A DNA stretch of 64,000 nt from an uncultured Eubacteriales bacterium (GTDB lineage Bacteria; Bacillota; Clostridia; Oscillospirales; UBA644). The position numbers and the translations under genes are program-made. The notes below the pieces were generated by a model, which saw only the letters and a list, made by a program, of their open reading frames with translations, did not search any database and had not been told where the DNA came from. Within the stretch, counting starts at the first letter, position 1. The number at the start of each line of letters is the position of its first letter. The DNA is taken from positions 62,001 through 126,000 of the forward strand of contig CAUHAO010000001.1 in assembly GCA_959604355.1 (NCBI GenBank). Direction: 5' to 3'. This document shows positions 7,167 through 15,302 of this stretch, piece after piece.

Positions 7167-8891
7167 GTGACGTACAGACTTGACACCGGATACGTTGTTG
7201 CGGGACTGCTCGATTTCGGAAACTGGCATATGCGCAGCGGACTGCCGGCGTCAATTCCCGAAAGCGCGGATATAACGATAAAAAGCGGCGATACTTTTAC
7301 GCTCAGCCTTTACAAAACGGCTTGTGCCGCTGAGTTCGGAACGGAATGCTATTCCGTTCCTTCCACCGTTTTCGCACAGCTCGGAGAGTATCTTACAAAT
7401 GACAGCCGTGATGAGACCCTTACGGATCTTTCTCAGGCTATTGGTACGGTGTCTACTGTCTCGATAGCTGTTGACGGCTCTCCGTGCATTATAAATGCCA
7501 CGTCAGCGCTGCCGTCGGTGCTTGCGCTCCCGTCGTGGAGAGAATCCGGAGAAAAGGCAAATGGGGAGCCTGAAATAGTCCTTTTTGCGGGCGATTCGAT
7601 GACAGCTGAGTTCTATCGGATGTCGAACGTTGCCGTGGTTGTAACACCTCACGGCAGAATGACGTATGACATCCCCGAATATGTCATAACATCACTGAGA
7701 ACATACGTAGACAACAATATTTATACGGAACTTTGGCAGATAACCGCGACAGAACTCGGGGCGCTTCAGGCCGCGTGTTCATCCATAGAAATAACGCTTA
7801 TCGGAGAGGATGCGGGCACGTTTGCGACAAATGCCGAAACTTTCGGGCAGACGCGTTCGATATTCGCGGCACTTGATCTTGTTGCCACCGATGTTGCACG
7901 AGATATGACATCCGCGGACAGGATAGAAGTCGTTTTCAGGGGGGACAGAAAGTTTTCGATGACTTTCGCTGCGGCGCAGGACGGCTCGCTCGTAGTGCAT
8001 GTATCGGGTACGTTTCATTCAGAGGCACGCCGCATAGACAGATATTTCGTCTCGACTATGACATCGTATTCGTCGCTGCACTCCAACATCATCGCTCTTA
8101 TGCAGCAGTCGGCGGACAATGTCGCATATCTGCTGCGCAAAGGACTTGTGGAATGTGACGCGGATGCGATTTATGAGGCGGTGGGCTCGAGGGATTTCGA
8201 TTATTCTCACCTTGTGAAACTTGCGCCCGATACCGTGACTGTAACGCCTTTGTCGGAGCGAGGAACGTACGAGATGACCGTGACCAAACTCCTTGCAGAC
8301 GGCAAGACGCTAAATGAAGACATATATATAGTTGTTATCGGACCGGGAAGCGAGTCGAAGTATATCGTAAAGAAGATGATACTAAAAAAATTCTATTATG
8401 TCGACACGTCTGCGCCCGCGGTAAAGAAGGTCGAGGATTTCATTTCGTGGACGACCTGTGAAGACGAGACTTTCTCGTCTGTTTACGAGATAAAAGACAA
8501 AAAATCTTTCGCCGAATATCTGATGATACTTGCGTCACGCGACGGTTACGGCAGTTCGGACACAGAGTCCTCAAAATATATGCGTTTCATCCAGGCGGAG
8601 CTCAACGCTGAGGCAAACAAGCATTTCGGTATCCTTTCGTATGACGCGACGGACACGCCTCTTTACAGACCCGAGGACGGGACGTATATCCTTACAAAAT
8701 ACGCGTCTGCCGTCGAAAACAGAAGATGCATTTCATATACCGAGGACCCCGTAACGGGAAAATATACGGTCGTTTTTGAGTGGTACAGCGATCCGCTTTG
8801 TCTGTATCCGGTAAAGGATTCGACGTTTGTGCTCCGTTACGGTGCTGACGGCACTTATATAATAGAATCTTGCGTGAGCACCAAAAGCTGA
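7167..8891 (+). CDS. Tandem-repeat membrane protein, C-terminal part after the amber codon
   Basis: This segment is in the same frame as the upstream gene and is open from 7128 to 8891. The coordinates start at the first possible start codon, GTG 7167, but no convincing ribosome binding site precedes it. The residues between the TAG and that GTG (ISAFEDLYVTFEG) already belong to repeat 3. Repeat 3 has Trp388 and repeat 4 has Trp492 in the numbering of the joined protein, so Trp spacing is 108, 107 and 104 residues from Trp173. A more diverged section and a C-terminal domain rich in Tyr and Thr follow, up to about residue 942. There is no membrane segment, so this part would be extracytoplasmic if joined to the N-terminal half and would lack any export signal if made alone. 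Function unknown. Confidence 0.55.
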   Translation: MTYRLDTGYVVAGLLDFGNWHMRSGLPASIPESADITIKSGDTFTLSLYKTACAAEFGTECYSVPSTVFAQLGEYLTNDSRDETLTDLSQAIGTVSTVSIAVDGSPCIINATSALPSVLALPSWRESGEKANGEPEIVLFAGDSMTAEFYRMSNVAVVVTPHGRMTYDIPEYVITSLRTYVDNNIYTELWQITATELGALQAACSSIEITLIGEDAGTFATNAETFGQTRSIFAALDLVATDVARDMTSADRIEVVFRGDRKFSMTFAAAQDGSLVVHVSGTFHSEARRIDRYFVSTMTSYSSLHSNIIALMQQSADNVAYLLRKGLVECDADAIYEAVGSRDFDYSHLVKLAPDTVTVTPLSERGTYEMTVTKLLADGKTLNEDIYIVVIGPGSESKYIVKKMILKKFYYVDTSAPAVKKVEDFISWTTCEDETFSSVYEIKDKKSFAEYLMILASRDGYGSSDTESSKYMRFIQAELNAEANKHFGILSYDATDTPLYRPEDGTYILTKYASAVENRRCISYTEDPVTGKYTVVFEWYSDPLCLYPVKDSTFVLRYGADGTYIIESCVSTKS

Positions 8892-8958
8892 ATACAAAAA
8901 ACAAGCCCCGAAGGGATTTCTCTCTTGTTCTTAACGGAGAATTTGCAATCACAAAAAT

Positions 8959-8990
8959 ATCGGCAGAGAGATTGTTTTTTCTCTGCCGAT
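8959..8990. repeat. Inverted repeat at the left edge of the AT-rich island
   Basis: ATCGGCAGAG (8959-8968) and CTCTGCCGAT (8981-8990) form a 10-bp stem with a 12-nt loop. It could be the terminator of the preceding gene, though no good T run follows, or the left end of the remnant IS200-like element. Confidence 0.5.
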
Positions 8991-9036
8991 TTGTGTTATA
9001 ATGATACGGATGATGAAAATGAATAAATAAAAAGAA

Positions 9037-9267
9037 TTGCCGCAAAGAAAGCATCCTCGTCTTGACAATTATGATTACAGTTCTGCGGGTGCATATAAAT
9101 CGTTGACAACGAGAGAACGTAAGAAGAACGGATTTGACGGAAAATTGTTTCAAACTTCATTTTATGAGCATATAATCCGAGGCAGAGAGGATTATGAGGA
9201 AATCGTGAAATACATTTACGAAAACCCAATTCGTTGGTACTATGACGAATTATATACAGAAGAATAG
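9037..9267 (+). pseudogene. Internally deleted IS200-like/REP-associated (Y1) transposase remnant
   Basis: Residues 1-20 (PQRKHPRLDNYDYSSAGAYK) match the start of IS200-like, REP-associated tyrosine transposases as I know them ('RKxxRLxxYDYSxxGAYF'). Residues from about 37 (GKLFQTSFYEHIIRGREDY, then YIYENPIRWYYDE) match the family's C-terminal region. The middle, which should hold the HUH motif and catalytic tyrosine, is missing: 76 residues against roughly 170-200 in intact members. The reading frame stays open across the deletion, starting at TTG 9037. The product cannot be an active transposase. Hairpins at 8959-8990 and 9289-9307 may be what remains of the element ends. Confidence 0.75.
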
Positions 9268-9288
9268 TGGTATGGGCTTTGTCCATGT

Positions 9289-9307
9289 GCCTTTGTAATA
9301 CAAAGGC
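9289..9307. repeat. Inverted repeat after the transposase remnant
   Basis: GCCTTTG (9289-9295) and CAAAGGC (9301-9307) flank a 5-nt loop 21 bases after the remnant's stop. It may be the right-end hairpin of the decayed IS200-like element. Confidence 0.4.
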
Positions 9308-9355
9308 GAAACTGGCAAAAACAGAGCGATAAATAAGAATTTGAGGAGAGAAATT

Positions 9356-9913
9356 ATGATTATTAAAGACATCGAATATAAACTCAAGGATGGAAGGAAT
9401 GCATTGATTCGTAGTCCGCAGGATGAAGATATTCAAGGGATGTTAGAGTATCTCTATATTTCAGCAGGTGAAACGGACTTCATTTTACGCTACCCTGAGG
9501 AGTGCAACAAATATACAGTAGAAGGCGAAAAGGCATTGTTTGATAGAGTAAACAAATCTGACAACGAAGCTATGCTTGTATGTTTGGTTGAGGGAAAAGT
9601 TGCTGGAAATTGCCAAATTACATGGAACAAAGGAATAAAAACAAGGCATCGGGCAAATGTTGCAATCGCATTATTAAAAGAATTTTGGAATCAAGGAATC
9701 GGAACAAGACTGTTCCAAGAGCTAATCCGTATTGCAGAGGAAAACCCGAACTTAATTCAAATCGAGCTTGAATTTGTAGAGGGAAATAGCCGTGCACGAG
9801 CTTTGTATGAAAAAATGGGATTCAGAATCACAGGTGTCAAGCCCAATGCAATTCGCTTGAAAGATGGAACACTACTAAATGAGTATTCTATGATTCGAGA
9901 AATCAAGCGATAA
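9356..9913 (+). CDS. GNAT family N-acetyltransferase
   Basis: This 185-residue acetyltransferase has the GNAT fold. A central strand (ANVAIALLKEFW) leads into the acetyl-CoA pyrophosphate-binding signature, here NQGIGTRLFQELI (the Q/RxxGxG/A motif), at about residues 116-128. It is followed by IELEFVEGNSRARALYEKMGFRITG, the usual GNAT motif B. The substrate cannot be told from sequence. The frame opens at TTG 9341, but that codon lies in the ribosome binding site (GAGGAG, 9343-9348), so I place the start at ATG 9356. Base composition is clearly more AT-rich than the neighbours, and the gene stands beside a transposase remnant, which suggests acquisition by transfer. It is a single-gene unit with a terminator downstream. 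Confidence 0.88.
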   Translation: MIIKDIEYKLKDGRNALIRSPQDEDIQGMLEYLYISAGETDFILRYPEECNKYTVEGEKALFDRVNKSDNEAMLVCLVEGKVAGNCQITWNKGIKTRHRANVAIALLKEFWNQGIGTRLFQELIRIAEENPNLIQIELEFVEGNSRARALYEKMGFRITGVKPNAIRLKDGTLLNEYSMIREIKR

Positions 9914-9933
9914 ATTCCGATTTATCAAGCAGA

Positions 9934-9970
9934 AAGCCCCGGCAACCTTGAAAAATCTGCCGGGGTTTTC
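9934..9970 (+). terminator. Rho-independent terminator of the GNAT gene
   Basis: GCCCCGGCA (9936-9944) pairs with TGCCGGGGT (9958-9966; one G-T pair) around a 13-nt loop, followed by TTTTC. Confidence 0.75.
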
Positions 9971-10001
9971 TATTTGTTTACTGCGGAGCAAAATAAACTA
10001 A

Positions 10002-10100
10002 CCTATTGATGAGGACGAACCGTTTGATGATTTCTCCGATAAGAACATCACGCTTTATCCCGACGGGGGGTTTGCTTTATGCGGAGAATTTCAAAATTTT
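10002..10100 (+). other. Possible decayed coding fragment
   Basis: Between two genes, an open frame without a start codon reads PIDEDEPFDDFSDKNITLYP and then DGGFALCGEF. Codon use resembles the resident genome rather than the AT-rich island just upstream. It may be the tail of a gene truncated when the island inserted. I do not recognise the family. Confidence 0.3.
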
Positions 10101-10133
10101 TGTTTCGGCAAGCGCTCTTTTGTGCAAAAATAC

Positions 10134-10162
10134 TTGACTTGCCGCCTTCTTTGTAGTAGACT
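10134..10162 (+). promoter_or_regulatory. Sigma-A promoter of the ABC-DUF1854-ABC operon
   Basis: TTGACT (10134-10139) and TAGACT (10157-10162) have 17-bp spacing, 34 bp upstream of ATG 10196. Confidence 0.55.
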
Positions 10163-10195
10163 TATTCTAATTTGTCGTGCGGAAGGAGGAATATC

Positions 10196-12484
10196 ATGTC
10201 CGTGGACGCTTATCTCGAAAAAATACCTCAATACCTCCGTCAGCCGATGACGGACAGAGGAATATATCTTTATAATATTGTCGCGTATGAATACTTTGAT
10301 ATGCTGGACAACGGGAAATACGGCGATTGTTGGTTTATGTTCGACCGCGAGCATTGGTACCTTTTTAACGGCAAGGAACATATGGGAAAGAGAAGAATGT
10401 CCCGTAAGGCGGAAGTGATATACGATTTTATTTCTTTCGACAGCGGAGATGTTTCTGCTGTTAAGGAATTCAAGGTAGAACGCTGTGTTGCCACGGCGCG
10501 TCTCGTCGCGGAAAACGAAGACGGCTCGATTCGGCAGATATGCGCGTTTTCGCTCGGTGTGGCGGGCAGGATGGATAGGCTCTGCCGTTGGTTCGGCGAA
10601 ATGAAAAAGGGTGAGGATGTTGACACGTCAAAAGCCTCCGATGACGAAATGTATTGCCCGAGATGCGGTGCGAGATATCCCGACCCCGAGAGAAAAGTAT
10701 GTCCGCATTGTGTTGACCGTATATCGATATTCAGACGGCTGATGGGGTTTTTCTTCATATACGGCAAACGTCTCGCGGCTTTTTTTGCGACTGTTCTTCT
10801 CGGAACGGCATTTTCAATAGTGTCTCCGTATTTAGGCACAAAACTGCTCTACGACAATGTCCTTACTCCGGGCGTTGATGACCGTCTTTACGGTGAAGTC
10901 GGGCTCGTTATACTCATAATCCTCGGTGCAAGGCTCTTACAGCTTGGAATAAATATTTTGCAGGATTACGTTAACGCGGGTGTTGTGCCGTGGGTAATTA
11001 ACGACCTGAAAATGCGTATATTCTCCGCAATGCAGCATCTTTCCGTCGGATTCTATACCGGCAAACAGACAGGCTCACTTATGTCCAATGTCAATAACGA
11101 CGCGGATAACATATACTGGTTTTTTATCGACGGTATGCCGAGCATCGTGACAAATGTCGTAACATTTGTAGGTGTCGGGACAATGATGTTTGTAATGAAC
11201 TGGAAGCTGTCGCTGATAGTTATTGTGGGCGTGCCGATACTACTGCTGTCTTATAAGGCTTTTTACCGTATGTTCAGCAAAATGCACTATGAGACCTGGA
11301 TGGCTGGTGCGAGAATGAACAACCATATAAGTGAAGCAATGACGGGCCAGCGCGTCATAAAAGCTTTTGCGAAAGAAAACGAAGAAAGCGATAGATTCTC
11401 ATATTACAGCGACGAATCGAGAAAAGCGAACCTCAAGGTCGCAAACAGGGCGGACACGATTTTCCCCGCACTGTCATTCGTTTCTGTTATTTCCTCGCTT
11501 ATCGTTCTCGGTGTGGGTAGCATCATGATAGTCAAGGGCATTGACGGAATGACCGTCGGTATGCTCATGACTTTCACCGCATACCTCGAAATGCTTTACG
11601 GCCCACTCGACTTCCTTTCACGTGTTACGCGCTGGTGGTCAAGATGTATGGAATCCGCGATGCGTATTTTTGAAGTAATCGACGCGAAAAGCGATGTCGA
11701 AGAGGCTGAGAATCCCGTCCGTATGCCTGAAATGAAGGGCGATATAGAAGTCAATCACATAAGTTTTGAATACGAACCCGGTCATCCTGTCATAAAGGAT
11801 CTTTCGCTTTCCGTAAAGGGAGGTCAGATGGTAGGCATCGTCGGCAAAACCGGGGCGGGAAAGAGCACGATAGTCAATCTTATGGCGCGTCTTTACGACG
11901 TCAACGAGGGCTCGATAACTATCGACGGCGTGAACGTGAAGGATATCGCTGTGCAGGATATGCGCCGCAATATCGGTATCGTTTCGCAGGAAATATACCT
12001 GTTTATCGGTACTGTTGCGGACAACATCCGTTACGCGCGTCCTGACGCGTCGATGGAAGAAGTCATCGCGGCGGCAAAAGCGGCTTCGGCGCACGATTTC
12101 ATAATGCGTCTGCCCGATGGCTATGAAACACGCGTCGGTGTCGGCGGTCAGGCTCTTTCGGGCGGTGAGAGACAGAGAATTTCCATCGCCAGAGCGATAA
12201 TCCAGAACCCGCGCATACTCATTCTCGACGAGGCGACGGCGTCCATGGACACCGTCACGGAGCAACGTATTCAACAGTCGATATCCGCACTCAAAGAGGG
12301 GAGGACGACTATCGCCATCGCACACAGGCTTTCAACTCTGCGTGACGCGGATGTACTTGTCGTTATCGATGGCGGAAAGATGATAGAATACGGCACGCAC
12401 GACGAACTTATCCGTAAAAACGGTGAATACAGTAAACTTTATTCGTTGCAGTTCGATTCACTGAAATTCATAGGGTTCGACTGA
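10196..12484 (+). CDS. ABC transporter, fused permease/ATPase, with zinc-ribbon N-terminal domain
   Basis: This 762-residue half-transporter has an unusual cytoplasmic N-terminal domain of about 185 residues. That domain carries a zinc-ribbon-like set CPRC-x11-CPHC (Cys154, Cys157, Cys169, Cys172). A six-helix exporter-type membrane domain follows (about 185-480), then an ABC ATPase with Walker A GKTGAGKST (near 550), signature LSGGERQRI (near 654), Walker B ILILDEATASMD and the H-loop IAIAHRLST. It is the first gene of a three-gene unit with a DUF1854 protein and a second transporter of the same architecture, so the two halves most likely form a heterodimer. The start is ATG 10196 with GGAAGGAGGA just upstream; the frame is open further back to 10172 but without support. 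Substrate unknown. Confidence 0.87.
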   Translation: MSVDAYLEKIPQYLRQPMTDRGIYLYNIVAYEYFDMLDNGKYGDCWFMFDREHWYLFNGKEHMGKRRMSRKAEVIYDFISFDSGDVSAVKEFKVERCVATARLVAENEDGSIRQICAFSLGVAGRMDRLCRWFGEMKKGEDVDTSKASDDEMYCPRCGARYPDPERKVCPHCVDRISIFRRLMGFFFIYGKRLAAFFATVLLGTAFSIVSPYLGTKLLYDNVLTPGVDDRLYGEVGLVILIILGARLLQLGINILQDYVNAGVVPWVINDLKMRIFSAMQHLSVGFYTGKQTGSLMSNVNNDADNIYWFFIDGMPSIVTNVVTFVGVGTMMFVMNWKLSLIVIVGVPILLLSYKAFYRMFSKMHYETWMAGARMNNHISEAMTGQRVIKAFAKENEESDRFSYYSDESRKANLKVANRADTIFPALSFVSVISSLIVLGVGSIMIVKGIDGMTVGMLMTFTAYLEMLYGPLDFLSRVTRWWSRCMESAMRIFEVIDAKSDVEEAENPVRMPEMKGDIEVNHISFEYEPGHPVIKDLSLSVKGGQMVGIVGKTGAGKSTIVNLMARLYDVNEGSITIDGVNVKDIAVQDMRRNIGIVSQEIYLFIGTVADNIRYARPDASMEEVIAAAKAASAHDFIMRLPDGYETRVGVGGQALSGGERQRISIARAIIQNPRILILDEATASMDTVTEQRIQQSISALKEGRTTIAIAHRLSTLRDADVLVVIDGGKMIEYGTHDELIRKNGEYSKLYSLQFDSLKFIGFD

Positions 12485-12506
12485 TATCGACTGCTGAGGG
12501 AGCAAT

Positions 12507-13037
12507 ATGGAAAACACAGAAAAACAGAGCCTTACGAGTTTGATGGACATAGGCAGACTCGATCCGGCAAGGGTGCGCTTCACTTTTGCGGAGGGCGGAT
12601 ACGCGGATATGGAATACGACGGCAAAAAGTATTCAAAGGTGAAAATAATCCGTGCACTTCCGCATCAAATGCCGACGAAATATATCTGTATTTCCGATGG
12701 CGACGGCAATGAGATAGGCATGATCCGCGATACGGCGGAGCTTGACGAGATCAGCGAAAGAGTCGTTCGCGCGGAACTTGAAAAACTATATTTCAGTCCA
12801 GAGATAATCAAGGTAAATTCCGTCAAGGACAGCATGGGCTTCATGTACTTTGATACTGAAACGAAACAGGGCAAAAGAAGTTTTGCCGTTTCCGACGTAC
12901 GAAGCAAAATGCGTTTTATGGATAATGAAAAAAAATTTATCCAAATAACGGACGCGGACGGCAACAGGTATCATATATCAGATTTCAGTAAGCTTGATCC
13001 GGCGAGCAAAAAAAGGCTCGACCCGTTCCTGCTTTGA
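12507..13037 (+). CDS. DUF1854 domain-containing protein
   Basis: This 176-residue soluble protein fits the DUF1854 pattern: an early strand section with VKIIRALPHQMPTKYICI, a middle part DELDEISERVVRAELEKLYF, and a C-terminal stretch in which GFMYFDTETKQGKRSF leads to FIQITDADGNRYHISDFSKL. I recall that DUF1854 proteins are encoded with pairs of ABC transporters, in proteobacteria often near cyanophycin genes; the molecular role is not known to me. Here it lies between two ABC half-transporters (22 bp and 30 bp gaps), so it is presumably a subunit or regulator of that transporter. It has no membrane segment or signal peptide, so a cytoplasmic location is likely. No cyanophycin synthetase or cyanophycinase gene is visible in this window. 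Confidence 0.82.
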   Translation: MENTEKQSLTSLMDIGRLDPARVRFTFAEGGYADMEYDGKKYSKVKIIRALPHQMPTKYICISDGDGNEIGMIRDTAELDEISERVVRAELEKLYFSPEIIKVNSVKDSMGFMYFDTETKQGKRSFAVSDVRSKMRFMDNEKKFIQITDADGNRYHISDFSKLDPASKKRLDPFLL

Positions 13038-13067
13038 CGTGAGCATATACGGCGGGAGGTGAAGAGA

Positions 13068-15257
13068 GTGAAAAAAGAACTTTACAGCGTAAAATACGAT
13101 ATCAGCGCGCAGGGTGACCTGTGCGACGGCAGGGTCGTTGTCACGGCAGAGCAGCAAGACCGTGACGCGGAAATATCCGTCTGTGTCGGCGACGAGGTGC
13201 TTATAACGAGACCGCTGGCAGACATAGATACCCTGATAGTGTCTTCTCACGTCGGATGCGCGTCTCTTGAAGCTAAACTCAAAGACTGTGACCGCGTATA
13301 TCTTTGCCGATTTACCATGTCATGTATGAGGAATATGTCCGAGTTTATTCAGGCTGTTAATTTCTTTATTGAAACGGGTACATACACGCCGATGCACACT
13401 TTTGACAATGAGTGTCCCGTCTGCGGCTCGAGATTCATTCCGAATACAAACATCTGTACAAAATGTTCCAAGAGAACGTCGATATTCAAGCGCACCATGC
13501 AGATAGGCGGGAAATATATACAGTATTTCGTGCTCGGAAGTCTGCTCGTGCTTGTTTCAAACGTGATAATGCTTGCAGTACCGTATCTTAACAGGCAGCT
13601 TGTTGACGGATATCTTTATCCTGCGTCGCAGGGGCTACGGGAATGGTCAAACGACCCGATAAAAGCCGTTGTCTGGCTGATTCTCGGAATGTTTGTGTGT
13701 CATGTGCTGTCAAGGATTTTTTCGGTGTTCGCGCAGAGACTTGTAAATCGAGGATCAACGTCTTTTTCCGACGCTCTGCGTCGCACGCTTTTTATAAAAA
13801 TACAGAAGCTCTCGCTTTCATCGGTTTCACGCCGTACACCGGGGGATCTGATAAAGCGTGTTACGGATGACACGAACAGAATATCGGACTTTATGCAGGA
13901 GCAGGTGACGTGGATAATCGAGGTCGGAGTAATATTCCTCGGCGTGTCGGTATATATGTTTGTAACGCGCCCTGTGCTTGCTCTTTTCGTGTTCATCCCC
14001 GTTCCGATAGTTCTTGTGCTGCTGTCGAAATTCTGGGAATATATTCACATGAAATATGTCCGTCAATGGGTCGCCTCATCGACCGCAAGCGGCATTCTTC
14101 ACGATATAATCAAAGGCATACGCGTCGTCAAGAGTTTCGGCACCGAGAAGCTGGAGATCAAAAAATACGGTGACGCCGCACGCCGACTTGCGGAAGTTTC
14201 CACGGAGGCGGAGCGTTCATTCGCATTGCTTTTCCCCCCGCTTAGATTTCTGATAACGGTAGGAGAGTTCTTCGTACTCTTTTTCGGCGCTCAGGCGGTC
14301 CTCGGCGATTCCGTCATAGGCGGAGCGATGACGCTCGGCGAACTTACTCAGCTCTCTACATATACCGCATATATTTACGGGCCTTTGCGTTGGATAGCGG
14401 ATATTCCGAAGAGTATCGCGAACGCGTCGACGAGTATGGCGAAGTTAAACGAGATCCTTGACGAGAAGATCGAGATAGACGACGCGCCCGATGCGGTGCA
14501 GATGCAGATACACGGAAATATCAAATTTGAAAACGTCACTTTCGGTTACAAGAGTTACGAGCCCGTGCTCAAAAATGTAAATCTCGAAATAAAACAGGGC
14601 GAAATGGTTGGCATTGTCGGTCATTCTGGTGTCGGAAAATCGACTCTGATAAATCTCGTGATGCGCCTTTATGACGTAAATGCCGGCTCTCTGAAAATCG
14701 ACGGTGTAGATATACGAAGAATACCCAAGCAGACCCTCTGCGACAGTATAGGCGTGGTTTTTCAGGAAACGTTCCTTTTCGCCGGCACAGTGTATGACAA
14801 TATCCTTTACGCTAAGCCCACGGCGACTCCCGAGGAGGTCTTCGCGGCGGCGAAGATTGCAAATGCGCATGAGTTTATAATAAAACTCCCCGACGCATAC
14901 AACACAGTCATCGGAGAGAGCGGATATTCACTTTCGGGCGGCGAAAGACAGCGCCTTGCGATAGCCAGAGCTGTGCTGCGAGACCCTGCTATACTCATTC
15001 TTGACGAGGCGACCGCAAGCCTTGACGCGGGCACGGAGGATAAGATCCAGCAGGCTCTGGAAAAGCTCATAAAGGGACGTACAACGATAGCGATAGCGCA
15101 CCGCCTTTCGACTTTGCGTCATGCAGACAGACTCATCGTTCTCGAAAAAGGCAAGGTCGAGGAGACAGGCACACACGACGAGCTGATGAAGAACAAAGGC
15201 ATATACTACAACCTCGTTCTTGCTCAGCGCCAGACAACTAAAATGGCAGGCAAATAA
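13068..15257 (+). CDS. ABC transporter, fused permease/ATPase, partner of the 10196 gene
   Basis: This is a 729-residue exporter-type half-transporter. The N-terminal domain of about 145 residues again holds a zinc-ribbon-like motif, CPVCG-x10-CTKC (Cys116, Cys119, Cys130, Cys133). Six membrane helices follow (about 150-440), then an ABC ATPase with Walker A GHSGVGKST (near 518), LSGGERQRLAIARA, ILILDEATASLD and IAIAHRLST. Both ATPase sites in the pair look complete, since both partners keep the glutamate after Walker B. The start is GTG 13068: GGGAGG lies 8 bases upstream, whereas the earlier GTG at 13059 overlaps that ribosome binding site. The gene ends the operon and is followed by a bidirectional terminator. 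Substrate unknown; the shared N-terminal zinc ribbons may be where DUF1854 or a substrate docks. Confidence 0.86.
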   Translation: MKKELYSVKYDISAQGDLCDGRVVVTAEQQDRDAEISVCVGDEVLITRPLADIDTLIVSSHVGCASLEAKLKDCDRVYLCRFTMSCMRNMSEFIQAVNFFIETGTYTPMHTFDNECPVCGSRFIPNTNICTKCSKRTSIFKRTMQIGGKYIQYFVLGSLLVLVSNVIMLAVPYLNRQLVDGYLYPASQGLREWSNDPIKAVVWLILGMFVCHVLSRIFSVFAQRLVNRGSTSFSDALRRTLFIKIQKLSLSSVSRRTPGDLIKRVTDDTNRISDFMQEQVTWIIEVGVIFLGVSVYMFVTRPVLALFVFIPVPIVLVLLSKFWEYIHMKYVRQWVASSTASGILHDIIKGIRVVKSFGTEKLEIKKYGDAARRLAEVSTEAERSFALLFPPLRFLITVGEFFVLFFGAQAVLGDSVIGGAMTLGELTQLSTYTAYIYGPLRWIADIPKSIANASTSMAKLNEILDEKIEIDDAPDAVQMQIHGNIKFENVTFGYKSYEPVLKNVNLEIKQGEMVGIVGHSGVGKSTLINLVMRLYDVNAGSLKIDGVDIRRIPKQTLCDSIGVVFQETFLFAGTVYDNILYAKPTATPEEVFAAAKIANAHEFIIKLPDAYNTVIGESGYSLSGGERQRLAIARAVLRDPAILILDEATASLDAGTEDKIQQALEKLIKGRTTIAIAHRLSTLRHADRLIVLEKGKVEETGTHDELMKNKGIYYNLVLAQRQTTKMAGK

Positions 15258-15263
15258 AAACAA

Positions 15264-15302
15264 AAAATAAGAGCATCGGCGAAAAACCGATGCTCATTTT
15301 TT
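15264..15302. terminator. Bidirectional Rho-independent terminator
   Basis: GAGCATCGG (15271-15279) and CCGATGCTC (15287-15295) form a 9-bp stem with A-rich flank on the left and T-rich flank on the right. It serves the ABC operon on the plus strand and the converging histidine kinase gene on the minus strand. Confidence 0.85.

Noticed and set aside
8692..9436. Minus-strand frames across the AT-rich island
   Set aside because: They overlap the end of the repeat protein, the transposase remnant and the GNAT gene on the other strand. Their composition is non-protein-like, rich in Phe, Ser, His and Cys.
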